Source of the DNA: Roseiarcus sp963832305
Lineage (GTDB): Bacteria; Pseudomonadota; Alphaproteobacteria; Rhizobiales; Beijerinckiaceae
Assembly: GCA_963832305.1 (NCBI GenBank)
Contig: CAWHTU010000027.1
Coordinates: 94,391-158,390 of the forward strand
Reading direction: 5' to 3'
Length of the DNA stretch: 64,000 bases
Of this stretch, positions 61,460 through 64,000 are shown one piece after another. The notes below the pieces were generated by a model. That model was not told where the DNA came from, did not search any database, and saw only the letters and a program-made list of their open reading frames with translations. The position numbers were made by a program, and so were the translations under genes. Numbering within the stretch: position 1 is the first letter of the stretch; the number at the start of each line of letters is the position of its first letter.

Positions 61460-61808
61460 GTGGGTCCTACAAATTCAAGGCCGAATCGGGCGGCGCGACC
61501 GGAGCGCACCGCCAAACGGAGCAGGCGGCGATATATCCCGCGCCCGGCGCCTCATTAGCATAGCTTTCGGCCTCTGACAGCGCCCAAACCGGAGCCCGCT
61601 AGCGCCGAGCGGTAAGCGGCCGTAGACACCGGCCGGCGCCGTTCTTGGCAAGTTTAGAACCTCAGCCTTAGTTTCCATGTGCGCCTTGTCGAGCTTCGCC
61701 GCTTGCGCGATCGCAGCGAGCGCCGCACGGCACTGTGGCTGGATGAGACCCGCCGCCATGATGAGCATCGCTGCGTCGTCAGGGGAGTTCGGGCAATTCG
61801 ACAACTTC
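61460..61808. other. region upstream of frr without a supported gene
   Basis: It should carry the frr operon promoter, though no strong -35/-10 pair stands out. A minus-strand open frame (61475-61804) exists but has no recognisable domain. Confidence 0.5.
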
Positions 61809-62184
61809 CTAGAATGCGATCGCGGGGTTGGGCGTGTACGGCATGAACACCGAGACCATCGGCTTCCTTCCCCGCCGCGTGCCGCCGACGATCTCGCCGG
61901 ACGCAGACGGAACGACCAGCAAGCGGCAGTGAAGTTGGCGGTCAGGAAACCTGAGCAGGATCAGGCCGATGATCGCAATCAGGACGCCGAAGCCTGGAAC
62001 ATGGAACGGAAGATAGCCATCCGGCGACAGGTCGGGAAACCTGGGCCTTACTCAATTGTCCACCGTATTAATCACCCGCCAGACGATGCTGGCCGACGGG
62101 ACCGAACACAACGAGACCGGGGAGATGCGACGAACGAAGCCGCTGGGTGAGCGAGCAGTGGAACGGCTGGAAAGATTCGACCAT
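61809..62184 (-). pseudogene. decayed DUF502 membrane-protein gene
   Basis: Reading the minus strand in several frames recovers the DUF502 layout: QRLRSSHLPGLVVFGPV, then in another frame ASIVWRVINTVDN followed by a stop, then PDGYLPFHVPGFGVLIAIIGLILL, then FLTANF in yet another frame, and finally VSVFMPYTPNPAIAF before a TAG (family: V-S-V-F-V-P-T-T-P-N-P-T-S-G-F). Most of the middle is missing and several frameshifts are needed, so this is real decay. DUF502 genes commonly sit near glmS and recG in Rhizobiales, which fits the position here. Confidence 0.75.
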
Positions 62185-62291
62185 GAGCGCCTCGGCGCGC
62201 CGACATGACGGGCCGCGCGCGACCTCGCTAGTCGAACCAAGCCGAGGCAAGGACCCAGCGTTGAGAGCTGGCGGAACGCGGGCGCTTCCGG

Positions 62292-62732
62292 CTAACCATC
62301 TTCCTTATCCCCCGCCTCGTAGCCCTCGCAGGAGCGGCCGAAAGCGGAAAGCGCGTCTTCGAGGTAGTCGGGCAGCAATTGCATGTCGATCAGATATTTC
62401 CAGGTCGGACCCACCGCTCGCTCGCGCGCCTGGGCGACCGCTGCCTCCCACTCCTTCGCCTCGAAGTCGCCACGCCCGATCCAGGCGAGCGCGACCAGCG
62501 CCGCCGACTCATCAACATCGAGATCGTTGAGGTATTCGACGAACTCGCGCCGGGTCGGGCGGTCAGAAGCGTCGGTGAGCATGATCCGCTCCTCGTCGTC
62601 GCTCGGATTGGAGGCGTCGGGCTCGACGCCGATGTCCTCGCTTTGATACTCGCGCGCCATTTCGATGACAAAACAGACCTTCGCAGGATTAATTTCTGGC
62701 ATCGGGCGCTCAGAAAGGTCGATCTTTCGCAT
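62292..62732 (-). CDS. DUF3775 domain-containing protein
   Basis: Cytosolic, acidic protein of 146 residues. The segment INPAKVCFVIEMAREY and the following DEERIMLTDASDRPTRREFVEYLNDLDVDESAALVALAWIGRGDF match DUF3775, a family common in alphaproteobacteria without known function. The ATG at 62732 follows GAAGGA. The 176 bp between it and glmS is non-coding. Confidence 0.85.
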   Translation of the reverse strand: MRKIDLSERPMPEINPAKVCFVIEMAREYQSEDIGVEPDASNPSDDEERIMLTDASDRPTRREFVEYLNDLDVDESAALVALAWIGRGDFEAKEWEAAVAQARERAVGPTWKYLIDMQLLPDYLEDALSAFGRSCEGYEAGDKEDG

Positions 62733-62908
62733 GGCCAGTCCTTCTTCCGCGTTCCATTCCATCAGAGATAGAGGCGACGCGCCTTGCTCGAAATCAACTC
62801 CGGCGGCGGAAAAAAAGGATCTGGCAAGGTTCAGGCGAGCTGCGACGGGAGCACGATCTGTGCGCAGGCGATCGCGATGGATTTCATCGCTTACCGCTCG
62901 CCACGCAG

Positions 62909-64000
62909 CTATTCCACCGTAACCGACTTCGCCAGGTTACGCGGCTGGTCGGCGTCCTTCCCCATAATGACGGCGGTATGATAGGCGAGCATCTGGATCG
63001 GCGCAGCATAGACGATCGGGGCGAAATTTGCGCTCATGTCGGGCATAGCAAGGAAATGCTCGATCTCGACTGCGGCCTCTTCTGCGGCGCGCTTCTCCCC
63101 GATCAGCACGATGCGGCCGCCGCGCGCCGCAACCTCCTGCATGTTGGACACGATCTTCTCGAACACCGCGTCGCGTGGCGCGATGACGATCACCGGCATC
63201 GCTTCGTCGATGAGCGCGATCGGCCCGTGCTTCAGTTCGCCCGCCGCGTAGCCTTCGGCATGGATGTAGCTCAATTCCTTTAGCTTCAGCGCGCCTTCGA
63301 GCGCCAGCGGATAGGCGGCGCCGCGGCCAAGGTAGAGCACGTCGCGGGCGCGTGCGACCGTATGGGCGAGTTTCTCGACGGCCGGCTCGAGTTTCAGCGC
63401 CTCAGCGAGGAGGCCCGGCGTTGCGATCAGCTCCCCAATCAGGGCCGCCTCGGCAGCCTCGTCAATCTTCCCGCGCGCCTTGCCGAGGCCGACCGCAAGC
63501 GCGGCGAGCGTAACAAGCTGGCAGGTGAAAGCCTTGGTAGAGGCGACGCCGATCTCCGGCCCGGCGAGCGTCGGAGCTAGCGCGTCGGCGAGACGGGCAA
63601 GGCTCGAATCCGGCACGTTGACGATGCCGATCGTCCTCGATCCCCTCTCCTTCACGTAGAGCGCCGACGCGAGCGTGTCGGCCGTTTCGCCAGATTGCGA
63701 GACGACGATCGTCAAGCCCCCGTCGTCGACCGGCGCCTCGCGATAGCGATATTCCGAGGCGACGTCGATCTCGACCGGCAACCTTGCGAACCGCTCGATC
63801 CAGTATTTGCCGATGAGCCCGGCCATGTAGGCGGTGCCGCATGCGACAATCGTGACTTCGCGCAAGCTTTGTCGGATCGACCGGCCAGGCAAATGGTTTG
63901 AGGCGCATCGCCGCAATGTCGATGTAATGGGCCAGGGTATGGCCGACGACTTCGGGCTGCTCGTGGATCTCCTTGGCCATGAAGTGGCGATAGTTCCCCT
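62909..64000 (-). pseudogene. glmS: glucosamine-6-phosphate synthase, 3' part with a +1 frameshift (cut by window edge)
   Basis: Makes glucosamine 6-phosphate from fructose 6-phosphate and glutamine, feeding peptidoglycan and lipid A. Only the isomerase half is in the window. The 5'-most part reads HFMAKEIHEQPEVVGHTL in one frame. After about 63870 the frame shifts to REVTIVACGTAYMAGLIGKYW, VVSQSGETADTLASAL, STKAFTCQLV and YIHAEGYAAGELKHGPIALID. The last residues are AKSVTVE, a normal GlmS end. One extra base around 63868-63872 explains the break. GlmS is essential in most bacteria, so consensus error is likely. Confidence 0.88.

Noticed and set aside
61475..61804. Minus-strand open frame of 109 residues beginning MSNCPNSPDD
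   Set aside because: No recognisable domain, the C-terminal half looks random, and it lies across the frr upstream region; too weak to call a gene.

Overview
The window is high-GC chromosomal DNA from an alphaproteobacterium. It is probably a Hyphomicrobiales (Rhizobiales) member near the Beijerinckiaceae/Methylocystaceae/Roseiarcus group. The evidence is a long rhizobial-type LeuA, a GcrA-family regulator, (2S)-methylsuccinyl-CoA dehydrogenase of the ethylmalonyl-CoA pathway, a XoxG-like cytochrome c, a pyrophosphate-dependent phosphofructokinase, PEP-CTERM proteins with the W-A-M-M-L-x-G-F-x-G-L-G-F tail, and the alphaproteobacterial rpsB/tsf/pyrH and frr-to-lpxB blocks. This placement rests on recognised families, not on a database search. 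The metabolic set would suit a C1- or C2-using organism, but the window alone does not prove methylotrophy.

Layout. 0-3.2 kb holds two class III nucleotide cyclases (one cut by the window edge, one with two near-identical PAS domains), a cytochrome c, and an intergenic stretch with a 21-22 bp repeat array and a near-consensus parS site. 3.2-7.5 kb has leuA, then an L-galactonate dehydrogenase-like/tagaturonate reductase-like pair. 7.6-13.2 kb has a TPR methyltransferase, a GcrA paralogue, a DUF5343 protein, a YihY protein, mcd and a YCII protein. 13.3-19.9 kb has an RlpA-like protein, denD, a histidine kinase, NAD kinase, a Nudix hydrolase and a YidB-BON-OmpA protein. 19.9-23.5 kb is a minus-strand operon thiL, inositol-monophosphatase-like (frameshifted), galM-like, folD. 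23.7-33.0 kb has tyrS, an AsmA-like giant, bcp, a nonsense-interrupted PEP-CTERM gene, an M23 peptidase and a Na+/H+ antiporter. 33-39.4 kb has a Gly-rich repeat protein, a choice-of-anchor-A PEP-CTERM protein, PPi-PFK, an Asp/Glu racemase, a PEBP protein and a TPR lipoprotein-like protein. 39.5-42.3 kb is rpsB-tsf-pyrH. 42.6-49.0 kb has a 2OG-Fe(II) oxygenase, a fused double-permease ABC transporter, gltA and osmC. 49.5-61.5 kb is the envelope/isoprenoid operon frr-uppS-cdsA-dxr-rseP-bamA-lpxD-fabZ-lpxA-lpxI-lpxB. 61.5-64 kb has a decayed DUF502 gene, a DUF3775 gene and the 3' part of glmS.

How the genes work together. The operon at 49.5-61.5 kb makes undecaprenyl diphosphate, CDP-diacylglycerol, MEP-pathway isoprenoids and lipid A, and inserts outer-membrane proteins. 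The last four genes overlap by ATGA junctions. rpsB-tsf-pyrH, usually directly upstream of frr, lies instead about 19 kb away beyond the lpxB end, so this region has been rearranged.

Quality note. Four conserved genes (inositol-monophosphatase-like, ABC ATPase, dxr, glmS) each carry one apparent +1 insertion. Three of these genes should be essential or important, so consensus or assembly error is the simplest explanation for most of them. The DUF502 remnant and the PEP-CTERM nonsense codon look more like real decay.

No defence island, prophage, CRISPR array, IS element, rRNA or tRNA gene was recognised. Most of the window is ordinary chromosome. The points most worth a second look are the parS-like site with its repeat array, the palindrome over the gltA promoter, the duplicated PAS module, the Gly-rich repeat protein and the split translation/envelope cluster.
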